Shown here in pieces: positions 9,664-18,359 of a stretch of 64,000 nt of DNA. The notes beneath the pieces are model-generated. The model searched no databases. It saw only the letters and a list, made by a program, of their open reading frames with translations, and was not told the origin of the DNA. The position numbers were made by a program, and so were the translations under genes. The DNA lies in NCBI RefSeq assembly GCF_000739085.1, contig NZ_CP009110.1, positions 1,860,001 through 1,924,000 of the forward strand. Direction: 5' to 3'. Source of the stretch: Amycolatopsis methanolica 239 (lineage in GTDB: Bacteria > Actinomycetota > Actinomycetes > Mycobacteriales > Pseudonocardiaceae). Positions within the stretch are counted from its first letter, which is position 1. Every line of letters begins with the position of its first letter.

Positions 9664-10448
9664 ACCTCGAGCGGCCGTGGGGTCGCCTGTACTTCCTCGA
9701 CGAAGGTGCCGGTCCCCTCGTCGTCCTGCTCCACCCGCTCGCGGAATCCGGCGAGATCTGGCGCGGGCTCATCGACCGGCTGACCCCGCACTTCCGGGTG
9801 GTCGTTCCCGACGCCCGGGGGCATGGTGGCTCGAGCTGGGACGGCACGCCCTTCTCGGTTCAGGACCTCGCCACTGACGTCGCCGCCCTCATCAAGTACC
9901 TCGATGCGGGTCCTGCCCGGGTGGCGGGTATGTCCATGGGTGGCTGCACGGCGATCGCCCTGGCGGTCCGGCACCCGGCACTCGTCGCGAACCTCGTCCT
10001 GGCGGACACCACCGCCGACTACGGTCCCGAGAAGGCAGCGGCGTGGGGTGAGCGTGCGGAGAAGGCCGTCAGCGTGCCCCGCGACAAGCAACTCGCCTTC
10101 CAGACCGACCGCTGGTTCTCGCCTGGCTTCCGGGAGCGGAACCCCGCCGAGGTCGAGCGGGTGTCGCGGCTGTTCGTCGCCACGAACTCCGCGGCTCACG
10201 CCGCAGCCTGTCGTGCACTCGGGTCCTATGAGGACTCGGCACGCCTCGGTGCGATCACTGCGCCCACGTTGGTGCTCGTCGGCGAGGACGACTACGCGAC
10301 CCCGCCCAGCATGGCCGAAGCACTGCACCGAGGTATCGCGGATTCCAAGCTCCACGTGTTTCGGGGGACCCGGCATCTGAGCCTGATCGAAAGCCCGCAG
10401 GCCCAGGAACTGACGGTCGAGCACTTCATCGGGTCGTGCTGCGGGTAA
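9660..10448 (+). CDS. Alpha/beta hydrolase (enol-lactonase/C-C hydrolase type)
   Basis: A 262-aa alpha/beta-hydrolase with a full catalytic triad: Ser92 in GMSMGG, Asp210 or Asp211 in GEDDYATPP, and His239 in GTRHLS. The oxyanion HP dipeptide (LLHPLAES) follows the first core strand, and DARGHGGSS is characteristic of 3-oxoadipate enol-lactonase and related ring-opening hydrolases. The ATG at 9660 overlaps the Fe-S subunit stop (ATGA), making it the last gene of the hydroxylase operon. It may hydrolyse a lactam or lactone made after hydroxylation of a ring; this is inference. The longer frame starting at 9186 is a read-through of the upstream gene region. Confidence 0.87.
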   Translation: MNLERPWGRLYFLDEGAGPLVVLLHPLAESGEIWRGLIDRLTPHFRVVVPDARGHGGSSWDGTPFSVQDLATDVAALIKYLDAGPARVAGMSMGGCTAIALAVRHPALVANLVLADTTADYGPEKAAAWGERAEKAVSVPRDKQLAFQTDRWFSPGFRERNPAEVERVSRLFVATNSAAHAAACRALGSYEDSARLGAITAPTLVLVGEDDYATPPSMAEALHRGIADSKLHVFRGTRHLSLIESPQAQELTVEHFIGSCCG

Positions 10449-10663
10449 ATCGCGAGGGAGGATGATCGTGGGTCTGAAGGTCGGCTACAAGGCCTGGCGG
10501 AGCAGTTCGGTCCGGGGGATCTGGTCGAGTACGCAGTGCGGGCCGAGGAACTGGGTCTGGACCAGGTGATGGTGTCCCATCATTTCCTGCCGTGGCGGCA
10601 CGAGGCGGGCTCGCGCCTGCGTCGATGTCGGCGGTGGCGGAGCGGACGAGCCGGGTACGGGCC

Positions 10664-10890
10664 GGCCGAGGCGGTGGAGGCGATCCAGGCCGACTACCCG
10701 GGGCTCGACGTGCGCGGGGTGGTCGGCGACTTCACCGAGCACCTCGGCCTGCTGCCCGGCGAGCCGCCGCGGCTGGTCGCGTTCCTCGGTGGCACGATCG
10801 GCAACTTCCTGCCCGCCGACCGGGGGAAGTTCCTGCGCTCGGTTCGGGACGTGCTGGGCGAGGGCGAGTGGTTTCTGCTGGGCACCGACC
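10664..10890 (+). pseudogene. egtD: egtD (histidine N-alpha-methyltransferase) internal fragment
   Basis: In frame from about 10664 the translation includes [21 protein letters not shown], then [20 protein letters not shown] and [17 protein letters not shown]. These match the SAM-binding core of the ergothioneine methyltransferase EgtD, where GSTIGNF is diagnostic. Both ends are cut: the left joins fgd sequence and the right ends at the inverted-repeat element. It is about 75 residues of a roughly 320-residue enzyme. Confidence 0.7.
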
Positions 10891-10892
10891 TA

Positions 10893-10947
10893 GGGCGTGT
10901 CTGACAACGATCCCAGCCCCCAACCGCGATCTTTGTCAAACACGCCC
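10893..10947. mobile_element. 55-bp miniature inverted-repeat element flanked by TA
   Basis: GGGCGTGTCTGACAACGATC at 10893-10912 and its inverted copy at 10928-10947 (reads GGGCGTGTTTGACAAAGATC on the minus strand) differ at only 2 of 20 positions. TA occurs directly outside both ends (10891-10892 and 10948-10949), as expected for a target duplication. A 15-bp centre carries no gene. This is the structure of a solo MITE derived from an insertion sequence with GGGCGTGT-type ends and TA targets. It sits exactly at the egtD/fgd junction. Confidence 0.65.
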
Positions 10948-11728
10948 TAAGTGTGCTGACCTGGACAGCGATAACGTGTCGTTCGAGGGCGAGTACTACA
11001 CGCTGGTCAACGCCAAGATCTACGACCGGCCGGTGTACGTGGCCGCCGGTGGCCCGGTGGTGGCGAAGTACGCGGGCCGGGCCGGGGACGGCTTCATCTG
11101 CACCTCGGGCAAGGGCATGGAGCTCTACAACGACAAGCTGATGCCGGCGGTCGCCGAGGGCGCGGCCGCGGCGGAGCGGGACGTCGCCGGCATCGACAAG
11201 ATGATCGAGATCAAGATGTCCTACGACCGGGACCACGCCAAGGCGCTGGAGAACACCCGGTTCTGGGCGCCGCTGTCGCTGACCCCGGAGCAGAAGCACA
11301 GCGTGTCCTCGGCCGAGGAGATGGAGCGGCTGGCCGACGAGCTGCCGATCGAGCAGATCGCCAAGCGGTGGATCGTGGCGTCGGACCCGGACGAGGCCGT
11401 CGCGCAGATCAAGCCGTACCTGGACGCGGGCCTGAACCACCTCGTGTTCCATGGCCCCGGCCACGACCAGGAGCGGTTCCTGACGCAGTTCGCCGAGGAC
11501 AACCTGCCGCGGCTGCGCAATTGGCCGACACGACGGACAACGCGTCCACCCGCGAAGACGCGCGATCAGTCTCGGAAACAGTGCCTGGACATGGCGTGGC
11601 AGGCGAGTCCGTCCTCTCCGGCCGGGCGAGCGTCGGTTTGCACCACGGCACTCCCTCTCGCCGGCGGGATGTACAGTCTTGTCATCTGGAACAGGCAATC
11701 GCCGAACGGTGCTGGAGGGAGGGCGTCC

Positions 11729-12526
11729 GTGTCGAATGAGGTTCCCGCGGTCGGTGCAGCCGTTCGAATTCTCGAGCGCATGGCGGCGGAACTGCCGAAG
11801 GCCGTCTCACCGACGGTCCTCGTCAACGAGCTCGAGCTGAACCGGTCGACCTGCTACAACATTCTCGCCACATTGCAACGCGCCGGGTGGGTCAGCAAGC
11901 TGGACGGCCGGGGCGGGTGGACTCTTGGCCCCAGGCTCCTCTCATTGACGGGTGTCAGCGACGATTCGATCGTCGCGGTCGTGCAGGACGAGATCGACGT
12001 GCTGAGCCGCCGGCTCGGCTACGTCGTCTTCGCCGCCAAGCAGGACGACTCGGGCGGGTACACGGTGATCGCCGTATCGGATCCCCGCCGGGGTGTGCGG
12101 GTCATCGTCGATGTCGGCGACCGCTTCCCGTTCTCCGCTCCCGCCCTCATGCAGGCGATGTACGCCTACCGTCCCTTCGACGACTTCGCCGCCGCGAGCC
12201 GGGGCCGTGCCGTGGAGAAGTTCACCGAATACACCGTGGCCGACCGTGAATCGCTCGCCGAGGTCTTCGCGGCGGTGCGGCAGCGGGGCTTCAGCACCAG
12301 TATCCGGCAGTTCAACCTCGCCCAGAGTGCGGCCGCAGCACCGGTCTTCGACAACATGGGCAAGCCCAGCCTGGCGATCGGCACCTTGGCCTTCTCCAGC
12401 GAGCTGGACTACGCCAACATCGACCCGATCGGCAAGCTGATCAACTCCACCGCGGCACGCATCACCGAGCGGACCGGCGGTACGGTGCCGATCGACGCGT
12501 CTGCACCGCGCGCCTCCGCCTCGTAG
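11729..12526 (+). CDS. IclR-family transcriptional regulator
   Basis: A 265-aa regulator. The N-terminal winged helix is visible ([23 protein letters not shown], then [19 protein letters not shown], about residues 9-55) and the rest is the ligand-binding IclR effector domain. The GTG at 11729 follows GGAGGGA by 8 nt. An apparent 644-aa open frame from 10592 is an artefact of the fgd remnant lying in the same frame. Downstream of the molybdenum-hydroxylase operon and separated from it only by pseudogene DNA, it could control that operon; the target is inferred. Confidence 0.88.
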   Translation: MSNEVPAVGAAVRILERMAAELPKAVSPTVLVNELELNRSTCYNILATLQRAGWVSKLDGRGGWTLGPRLLSLTGVSDDSIVAVVQDEIDVLSRRLGYVVFAAKQDDSGGYTVIAVSDPRRGVRVIVDVGDRFPFSAPALMQAMYAYRPFDDFAAASRGRAVEKFTEYTVADRESLAEVFAAVRQRGFSTSIRQFNLAQSAAAAPVFDNMGKPSLAIGTLAFSSELDYANIDPIGKLINSTAARITERTGGTVPIDASAPRASAS

Positions 12527-12628
12527 CGTGAGGCGTCGTGGCCCGGCTGCCCACGCCTCGGCAAACTCGCCGAACCGTTCGCTCGCGGCGGCCTCGGTGG
12601 CGATGTGTGCCGGCTTCGACCCGGAGGC

Positions 12629-12960
12629 ATGACCCCGGACCAGGAAAGGGTCTACCGCGAGATCGTGGACGGCCCCGTGCACGGCTGGTCGGGGCAACGC
12701 GTGCAGCGTTGCACCAGCCCGATCTCGCCGACCGCCGGCAGCGGTTCGGCGAACTCCTGCGATACGGCACCAGCCTGCCCGGCCGGCTCAACGAACTGGC
12801 GATCCTCGTCGTGGCCCGGCACTGGACCGCTCAGCTCGAACGGTCAGTCCACGCGAAGGCGGCACTCGGCGCGGAGTTGTCGCCCGAGCATCGACGCCCT
12901 GCGGCTCGGTGAGCCACCGGTCTTCGACGACCAGGACCCGGTGTGTCGGCCCTGGCAGCG
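12629..12960 (+). pseudogene. Carboxymuconolactone decarboxylase-family protein, frameshifted
   Basis: Starting at ATG 12629 one frame reads MTPDQERVYREIVDGP. A second frame continues RQRFGELLRYGTSLPGRL then NELAILVVARHWTAQLE. The first frame resumes with SIDALRLGEPPVFDDQDP. Together these match the CMD-like proteins of actinobacterial degradation clusters (LAILVVARHW...DALR.GE.P). At least two frameshifts are needed, so the gene is dead. Confidence 0.6.
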
Positions 12961-12964
12961 CAGG

Positions 12965-13170
12965 GCGGCGATGAGGTGTTCGCCTGCGTTGCGTCCGCCG
13001 CTGCGTTGCGGCGGGGAACGACGTTGGTCGTCACGTGGTCGACCAGTTGCTTGATCTCTGCCGGGGTGGGCTCGTTCGAGGTGGCGGCACCGCGAGCAGG
13101 CCCTCCGGCGACAGGCCCATCCGTGCCAACCGATGTTGGACCGGCGGTGCGAGCCCCGGTTGGTTCCGGT
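12965..13170 (-). pseudogene. Possible tyrosine recombinase N-terminal remnant
   Basis: On the minus strand, LARMGLSPEGLLAVPPPR in one frame is followed in another by EPTPAEIKQLVDHVTTNVVP and RRN. This resembles the start and the SAM-like core-binding domain of actinobacterial phage-type integrases. No catalytic domain is present. The similarity is from memory of the family and is modest. Confidence 0.3.
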
Positions 13171-13181
13171 GAACAGGAACC

Positions 13182-13649
13182 GTGTGTGTGCTCATGGGCG
13201 TCCCGGCCGCAACCCCGGCGGTCGACTCCACGCCGCGTTGGCGGCGCGGGCTGCCGGCACTGATCGGGGCCGTCCGGTACGCCAGCAGGCAGGCGGCCAG
13301 CAATCCCGACTGGGTCGGCTCGACGCAGATCTTCACCCGCCTCGCCGTGATCGGGAACCTGGTCTCCTTCGGTGCTTCCGACGGGGCGCAGGTGCCGCGG
13401 GCGGGCGGTTCCGCGCAGCCTCGACCGCGGCCGCGCCGAGGGGTCGCGACGCGCGACAACCGGATGGTGCTGTTGCGGCTGCCGGAGGTGTCCTTCGCCG
13501 AGTCGGACGGAAACGACGTGTGGCTGTCCACCGACCAGGGGCGGTTGCGGGCCGCGTCCGCAGTCCTGGACAAGTTCGACGGGGCGAACACGATGGTGCC
13601 GGTTTCCCGGCGGAACGTGGCGGCCGTGCGCCGCGCGCTGGACATCTGA
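13182..13649 (+). pseudogene. LytTR-type DNA-binding domain, probably a fragment
   Basis: A 155-codon open frame. The last 65 residues read MVLLRLPEVSFAESDGNDVW, LSTDQGRLRAA and VSRRNVAAVRRALDI, the pattern of a LytTR domain (I..I.y.ESdgnyv.l.t..g....r..l......VhRs..vNl..i). The first 85 residues resemble nothing I know and include a stretch of low complexity. The start is uncertain and neighbouring sequence is decayed, so it is probably the 3-prime end of a LytTR regulator gene; it could still be expressed. Confidence 0.4.
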
Positions 13650-14469
13650 GCACAATCTCTGAAAGGAGGCGCGCGCAGTCCCGCAATCCCCGGGCTCAGC
13701 TCACCGACAGGCTGCCGGGGGCGAGCGTGACCGCCACGGCGGGGCCGGTAGCCACCGCCAACACCGCACAGGCGAAGGCATGCCGGGCCAGGTGCGCGGC
13801 AGGCGGGTCGCGTGCCCGGCAGCGAGTCCGAGCGCAGCGTTGACGGGCCCAGTCGATCGGGGCTCCGGCGTGGGTCACCACCCCGATGCAGCGCCACGAG
13901 GAGCATCGCCGACGGTCGTCGCAGCGACTTCCGGCACGGCTACATCACCTGGACCAGTGCCAACAACGCACCCAGGTCACGTACACATGCGCATCCGGTG
14001 AAGCGCCATCGCGCCGTCGGGGAGCAAGCCGGGAGCGGGGCTACGTGGTGGATGGGCCACGATGAGGCTCCACGGTCCTGAACGACCGGCGCCGACCTGT
14101 GCGGGAGTCGTATTCCTGCAGGTCAGCGCGATATCACTGACATAGTCCACGCCGAAGAGGTCACTGGTTCGATCTCAGTATCGCCCACCGGTTGTTTTAG
14201 CTGTTCAGACGGACCTGTCGACGACCATCATCGGCGGGCCGTTGGCGTGTGCGGGGAGCAGATGGGGAGCACGCTGCGCTGACCACCTGCGCGAATCCGA
14301 AGAGGTCACGCCGCATCCTGCTCCTGACCTGGGTCTTCGTCCCAGCACCATCCGCCGTCTACCGCTCCAACGCAGAACCCGCACCGGCGCCGGATCGCTG
14401 GAACCAGGGCGTGGGCTTAGCGGACCAAACCCATGACCTTGACGAAGAACCCGTGCAACCGTGCTCACC

Positions 14470-14570
14470 GAAGGCTTCTCCCCGCCACTTCCGCTACACC
14501 GGGATCTCGTTGACGTACGGTCTCGGCGGCATGCTGCTCGGCGGGCTCGGTGCGCGGGCACTGCCGTGCC
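14470..14570 (+). pseudogene. MFS (MHS-type) transporter fragment
   Basis: About 30 codons read SPRHFRYTGISLTYGLGGMLLGGLGA, matching the helix-11 segment of MHS transporters (P...RYTG.SL.Y.LG..LGGG). No other transporter sequence surrounds it. A short relic only. Confidence 0.45.
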
Positions 14571-14585
14571 TTCTTGTCACGCGAC

Positions 14586-15323
14586 TCAGTGCGCGGTCCA
14601 TCCGCCGTCGACCCGCAGGGTGCTGCCGGTCACGTAGGACGACGCGTCGCTGGCCAGGAAGACCGCCGCGCCGGCCAGTTCGTTCGCGTCACCGATGCGG
14701 CGTTGCGGCACGGCGTTGACGATGACCTCACCCCAACGGCTGTTCATCAGGCCGTCGGACAGGTCCGTGGCGAAGTACCCGGGCGCGAGCGCGTTCACCC
14801 GCACGCCGCGGTCGGCCCACTCGACCGCGAGCACCCGCGTGAGGGCCTCCACCCCGCCCTTGCTCGCGGCGTAGGCGGCGATCCGCTGGAAGCCGGTGGT
14901 GGCGTGCACCGAGGACACGTTCACGATGCTGCCCGCCCCCTGCTCGAGCATGCGGCGACCCGCGGCGCGGCAACAGAAGTACGTGCCGTCGAGGTTGACG
15001 CGGAGCACCTGGTGCCAATCGTCGTCGCTCAACGATTCGCTGCGCGTGAAGACCGGGCTGATCCCGGCGCAGTTGACGAGGGCGTCGACGCGTCCGAGGC
15101 GTCGCACACAGTCATCGGCGAACCCGGGCTGGTCCACGGATCCGGGCAGCACGACCGTGTCCGGCCCGGTCTCCTCCGCCAGCGTGCGCAGGTCCTGCTC
15201 GGTCCGGGAGGTCACGGCGAGCCGTGCGCCCGCCTTCGCCAGCGCCAGGGACATCGTGCGGCCGAGGCCTTTGCCAGCCCCTGTCACCCACACCGTCTTC
15301 CCGTCGAGATCGAACGTGTTCAC
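14586..15323 (-). CDS. SDR-family oxidoreductase
   Basis: A 245-aa classical short-chain dehydrogenase: NAD(P) motif TGAGKGLGRT (about 13-22), NCAGIS, catalytic Ser in NVSSVHA, YAASK with catalytic Tyr and Lys, and C-terminal YVTGSTLRVDGGWTAH. The GTG start overlaps the ligase stop (GTGA), so it is the last gene of the hyu/ligase operon; a longer open frame reaching back to 15518 lies inside the ligase gene in another frame and is rejected. It probably reduces a 3-oxoacyl or oxidises a hydroxyacyl intermediate; substrate unknown. Confidence 0.88.
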   Translation of the reverse strand: MNTFDLDGKTVWVTGAGKGLGRTMSLALAKAGARLAVTSRTEQDLRTLAEETGPDTVVLPGSVDQPGFADDCVRRLGRVDALVNCAGISPVFTRSESLSDDDWHQVLRVNLDGTYFCCRAAGRRMLEQGAGSIVNVSSVHATTGFQRIAAYAASKGGVEALTRVLAVEWADRGVRVNALAPGYFATDLSDGLMNSRWGEVIVNAVPQRRIGDANELAGAAVFLASDASSYVTGSTLRVDGGWTAH

Positions 15324-16831
15324 GCGATCACCGGCAGAGACCGCAGGTCGCGCTTGAGCACCTTGCCCGACGGGGTGCGCGGGAGCTGATCGATGAACTG
15401 GATCTCGGCGGGTACCTTGAACTTCGCGAGGCGTTCGCGGCAGAACGCGACGAGTCCGGCGGTGTCCACGACGGCGCCGGGCCGCAGCACGACGAAGGCC
15501 TTCGGCACCTCGCCCCACCGCTCGTGGGGCATGCCAACGACCGCGGCCTCCACGACGTCGGGGTGCTCGTAGAGGACGCGCTCGACCTCAGGCGTGGCGA
15601 TGTTCTCCCCGCCGGAGACGATCATGTCCTTCTTCCGGTCCTCGACGTAGAGGTAGCCGTCCTGGTCGATCCGGCCGATGTCGCCGGTGTGGAACCACCC
15701 GTCGCGCAAGGCCTTGGCCGTCGCCTCGGGGTCGCGCCAGTACCCCGCGAACACCTTGGGGCCGGAGAGTGCGATCTCACCGAGCTCGCCGCGCGGTACC
15801 TCGCGGCCGGTGTCGTCGACGATGCGCACCCGCAGGTGCGCGACCGGCCTGCCGACCGACCCGACCTTCGACAGCATGTGCTCGGCGTCGTTGAAGGTGT
15901 CGCCGGAGACGGTCTCGGTGAGTCCGTAGGCGTCGGCGAACCACGCGGCGGGGAACGCGGCGCGGATGCGCTCGATGAGCGGCACCGGCATCTTCTCCCC
16001 GCCGCCGATGATGAACCGGATCGAGGAGGTGTCCCGTTCGGTGAGCCCTGGCAGGTGCAGCAGTGCGTTCATCATCGAGGGGGCGAGCCAGATGTTGGTC
16101 GGACGTTCCCGCTCGATGATGTCGACGACCTCGGCTGCGTCGAACTTCCGCGTGAGGATCAGCGAACCGCCGGCGTGCAGGGTGGCCAGCGCGGGCAGGT
16201 CGAGCCCGCCGACGTGGTAGAGCGGTCCGCACACCAGCGTGGTGTCCGCGCTGGTGATGCCGAATTCCACGATCTGGCCGAGGTTCTTGTACAGCAGGTT
16301 GGCGTGGGTGATGCACACACCCTTCGGGCGGGAGGTGGTGCCGGAGGTGTACATCAGGCGCTGGAGCGTATCCGGGCCGACGTCCTCGAGCGGCACCACC
16401 TCGCCGAGGTGCCGTGCCACCAGGTCGTCGTAGGACGCCCAGCCCTCCCGCCGCTCGCCGAGCATCAGCCGGTTCCGGACCGGGATCGCCGACGCGGCGT
16501 CGGCGAACTCCGGCTCGGTGAGGATCGCTGCCGCCTCGGCGTTGCCGACGATGTAGTCCCATTCGGCGGGGGAGAGCCGGTAGTTCAACGGCAGGAACGC
16601 CGCACCGAGGTGGTTGAGCGCGAGAACCGTCTCGAGGAATTCGATGTGGTTGTAGAGCAGCAGCGCGACGATGTCACCGCGGCCGATGCCCAGTTCGCGC
16701 AGGCCGGCGGCCAGCGCGTGCACCCTGGCGGCCAGCTCGCGGTTGGTCACGTGGCGCTCGCCCTGGGACAGCACGACCTTGTCCGGGTAGCGGCCCAGGT
16801 TGTGCTCGAGCACGGCGGCGAAGTTGTACAT
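15320..16831 (-). CDS. AMP-forming acyl-CoA ligase
   Basis: A 503-aa member of the ANL superfamily that makes an acyl-adenylate and then the CoA thioester. Visible motifs are YTSGTTSRPKGVCITHANL (P-loop, about 170-188), YGLTETVSGD (A5), GWFHTGDIGRIDQDGYLYVEDRKKD (A7-A8 hinge, written here as GWFHTGDIG and DRKKD), and PRTPSGKVLKRDLR with the C-terminal catalytic Lys. Length is standard for medium-chain/aryl-CoA ligases. It starts at the last base of the preceding SDR stop (TGATG) and is part of the hyu operon, so it may activate the carboxylation product. Acid specificity is unknown. Confidence 0.92.
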   Translation of the reverse strand: MYNFAAVLEHNLGRYPDKVVLSQGERHVTNRELAARVHALAAGLRELGIGRGDIVALLLYNHIEFLETVLALNHLGAAFLPLNYRLSPAEWDYIVGNAEAAAILTEPEFADAASAIPVRNRLMLGERREGWASYDDLVARHLGEVVPLEDVGPDTLQRLMYTSGTTSRPKGVCITHANLLYKNLGQIVEFGITSADTTLVCGPLYHVGGLDLPALATLHAGGSLILTRKFDAAEVVDIIERERPTNIWLAPSMMNALLHLPGLTERDTSSIRFIIGGGEKMPVPLIERIRAAFPAAWFADAYGLTETVSGDTFNDAEHMLSKVGSVGRPVAHLRVRIVDDTGREVPRGELGEIALSGPKVFAGYWRDPEATAKALRDGWFHTGDIGRIDQDGYLYVEDRKKDMIVSGGENIATPEVERVLYEHPDVVEAAVVGMPHERWGEVPKAFVVLRPGAVVDTAGLVAFCRERLAKFKVPAEIQFIDQLPRTPSGKVLKRDLRSLPVIA

Positions 16832-17604
16832 CAGCGCTCCTCCGTGTGGAAGCTGTGCAGTTGTGCGCCCGCCTTGCCCCAGTGGATCGTGCTGGTCATG
16901 CCGCCGTCGGCGACCAGGTCGGCTCCGGTGACGAAATCGGACTCGGGGCCGGCGAGAAAGGCGACGACGCGCGCGATGTCGTCCGGTTCACCCAGCCGTC
17001 CGAGCGGGATGTTGTCCACAGTGGCCGAACGAATGGCCTGGTTGGCCAGGGTGTCCCGGTTCAGGCCGCTCTGGACCACGCCCGGGCTCACCGAGTTGAT
17101 GCGGATCCGGTGCTCGGCCAGCTCGGCGGCGAGCTGCTTGGTCAGTGCGAGCACCCCGCCCTTGGCCGCGGTGTAGGAGGAGAACCCGTACCCGGTGTGC
17201 CCGGCGATCGAGGCGATCTGCACGATCGAACCCCCGCCCGCCTCGGTCATGGCCGGGATGACGTGCCGCAGCAGGATGAAGTACCCGGTGAGGTTGACGT
17301 CGACCACGCGCCGCCACTCCTCGACCGAGCACTCGAGCAGCTTCTTGCGCACGATGATGCCCGCGGCGTTGACCAGTACCCGCGGCGCCCCGGGCAGGGC
17401 ACCGATCACGTCCCGCACGGCGTCGTCGTCGGTGACGTCGACCGCGTACTCGGTGGCCTTGCCGCCGTGTTCCTCGATCTCCCGCAGGGTGCCGCTCGCC
17501 CCGTTGACGTCGAGCAGCGCGACGGTCGCTCCTGTCGCGGCCAGGCGCACCGCGCAGGCCCGCCCGATACCGGAGGCGGCTCCGGTGATGACAGCGCAGT
17601 CCAT
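16831..17604 (-). CDS. SDR-family oxidoreductase
   Basis: A 257-aa classical SDR: TGAASGIGRA cofactor motif (about 7-16), NAAGI, catalytic Ser in QIASIAG, YTAAK active-site Tyr/Lys, and SDFVTGADLVADGGM near the end. ATG at 17604 is chosen because AGAGGA lies 5 nt upstream; an in-frame TTG at 17619 is possible. The ribosome site overlaps the stop of the upstream SDR gene. The last 20 residues after the DGGM motif (HWGKAGAQLHSFHTEER) are an unusual tail. Confidence 0.87.
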   Translation of the reverse strand: MDCAVITGAASGIGRACAVRLAATGATVALLDVNGASGTLREIEEHGGKATEYAVDVTDDDAVRDVIGALPGAPRVLVNAAGIIVRKKLLECSVEEWRRVVDVNLTGYFILLRHVIPAMTEAGGGSIVQIASIAGHTGYGFSSYTAAKGGVLALTKQLAAELAEHRIRINSVSPGVVQSGLNRDTLANQAIRSATVDNIPLGRLGEPDDIARVVAFLAGPESDFVTGADLVADGGMTSTIHWGKAGAQLHSFHTEER

Positions 17605-17615
17605 GTCGTTTCCTC

Positions 17616-18359
17616 TCAACCCATCGCGTATCCGCCGTTGACGTCGACCACGGCGCCGGTCATGTAGCTGGCCGCGGGGGAGGCGAGGAACGCCGCCACC
17701 CGCGCGATCTCCTCCGGCTGGGCGAGCCTGCCCAGCGGGCAGTAATCAGGCCGGTAGCCGCGTCCGGCGACCATTTCGGTGTCCACCACTCCGGGAGCCA
17801 CGCCGTTGGCGGTGATCCCGTGCGCAGCCTCGGTCTTGGCGAGCCACTTGACCATCGCGTGCACGGCGCCCTTGCTGGCCACATAGTGCGGCCCGGCGAG
17901 CACACCGCCGACCTTGCCCGCGACGGAGCCGATGCAGACCACGCGGCCACCGTGCCGTCGCAGGAGCGGCAACGCCGCCTTGATGGTCCACAGGGTGCCC
18001 TTCACGTTGACGCCCAGCACGTGGTCCACTTCGGACTCGTCGAGGTCATCGATGGAAACCGTGTCGCCGTACACCGCCGCCGAGGTGACCAGCGCGTCGA
18101 GTGCGGGCAACCCGGACAGGACCGCGCGCACCCCGGCCAGGTCGGTGACGTCCACCGCGTGCCCGGTGGCGGTCCCGCCCTCTGCCCTGATGGTGGCGAC
18201 GGTGCGGGCGGGGTCGTTGACGTCGAGCACCGTCACCTCGGCGCCCGCGGCGGCCAGCTCGCGGGCGATGTGCGCGCCGATGCCGCGGGCGGCGCCGGTG
18301 ACGACGGCCCGACGGCCGTGCATCCCGGCGGCGCCGCCCGCGGCGAGAACACCGGTCAC
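17616..18359 (-). CDS. SDR-family oxidoreductase
   Basis: A 247-aa SDR with TGAARGIGAH (about 19-28), TSAAVYG, catalytic Ser in CIGSVAGK, YVASK Tyr/Lys pair and YMTGAVVDVNGGYAMG at the C terminus. The GTG at 18359 overlaps the CMD-gene stop (GTGA); ATG at 18323 gives a shorter form starting MHGRRAVVTG and is the alternative. Three SDRs in one operon suggest successive oxidation or reduction steps on related intermediates, for example secondary alcohol to ketone before carboxylation (inference). Confidence 0.87.
   Translation of the reverse strand: MTGVLAAGGAAGMHGRRAVVTGAARGIGAHIARELAAAGAEVTVLDVNDPARTVATIRAEGGTATGHAVDVTDLAGVRAVLSGLPALDALVTSAAVYGDTVSIDDLDESEVDHVLGVNVKGTLWTIKAALPLLRRHGGRVVCIGSVAGKVGGVLAGPHYVASKGAVHAMVKWLAKTEAAHGITANGVAPGVVDTEMVAGRGYRPDYCPLGRLAQPEEIARVAAFLASPAASYMTGAVVDVNGGYAMG

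Larger units (their letters stand above)
10461..11525 (+). pseudogene. fgd: Mosaic pseudogene: F420-dependent glucose-6-phosphate dehydrogenase (fgd) interrupted by egtD fragment and inverted-repeat element
   Basis: The 5-prime part (10461 to about 10660) reads GLKVGYKA, then after a one-base loss [20 protein letters not shown] and HHFLPWRHE, then [14 protein letters not shown] in a third frame: the first 60-odd residues of F420-dependent glucose-6-phosphate dehydrogenase. Next comes an unrelated egtD fragment. After the inverted-repeat element, 10950-11520 encodes the fgd C-terminal half in one frame ([62 protein letters not shown]). The middle third of the gene is missing, so the product cannot function. 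It implies that the lineage has or had F420 metabolism. Confidence 0.75.
12527..14585. other. 2-kb region of gene debris
   Basis: No intact, confidently recognised gene lies between the IclR stop and the SDR stop at 14586. The region holds four recognisable fragments (12629-12960, 12965-13170, 13182-13649, about 14470-14570, listed separately). I can assign nothing in 13650-14469. A weak minus-strand reading PSVSTVARVL near 14460 looks transposase-like but is not supported further. Confidence 0.55.

Noticed and set aside
10592-12526. A 644-codon fusion of fgd and IclR
   Set aside because: The frame merely stays open across a pseudogene and intergenic DNA; IclR has its own start and ribosome site at 11729.
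14205-14561. Minus-strand IS481/IS3-type transposase remnant (PSVSTVARVL)
   Set aside because: Only one short motif-like stretch; no DDE residues or inverted repeats, and it abuts the better supported MFS fragment.
15224-17176. 650-codon plus-strand frame across the CoA ligase and SDR
   Set aside because: Crosses three well-defined minus-strand genes; compositionally a shadow.
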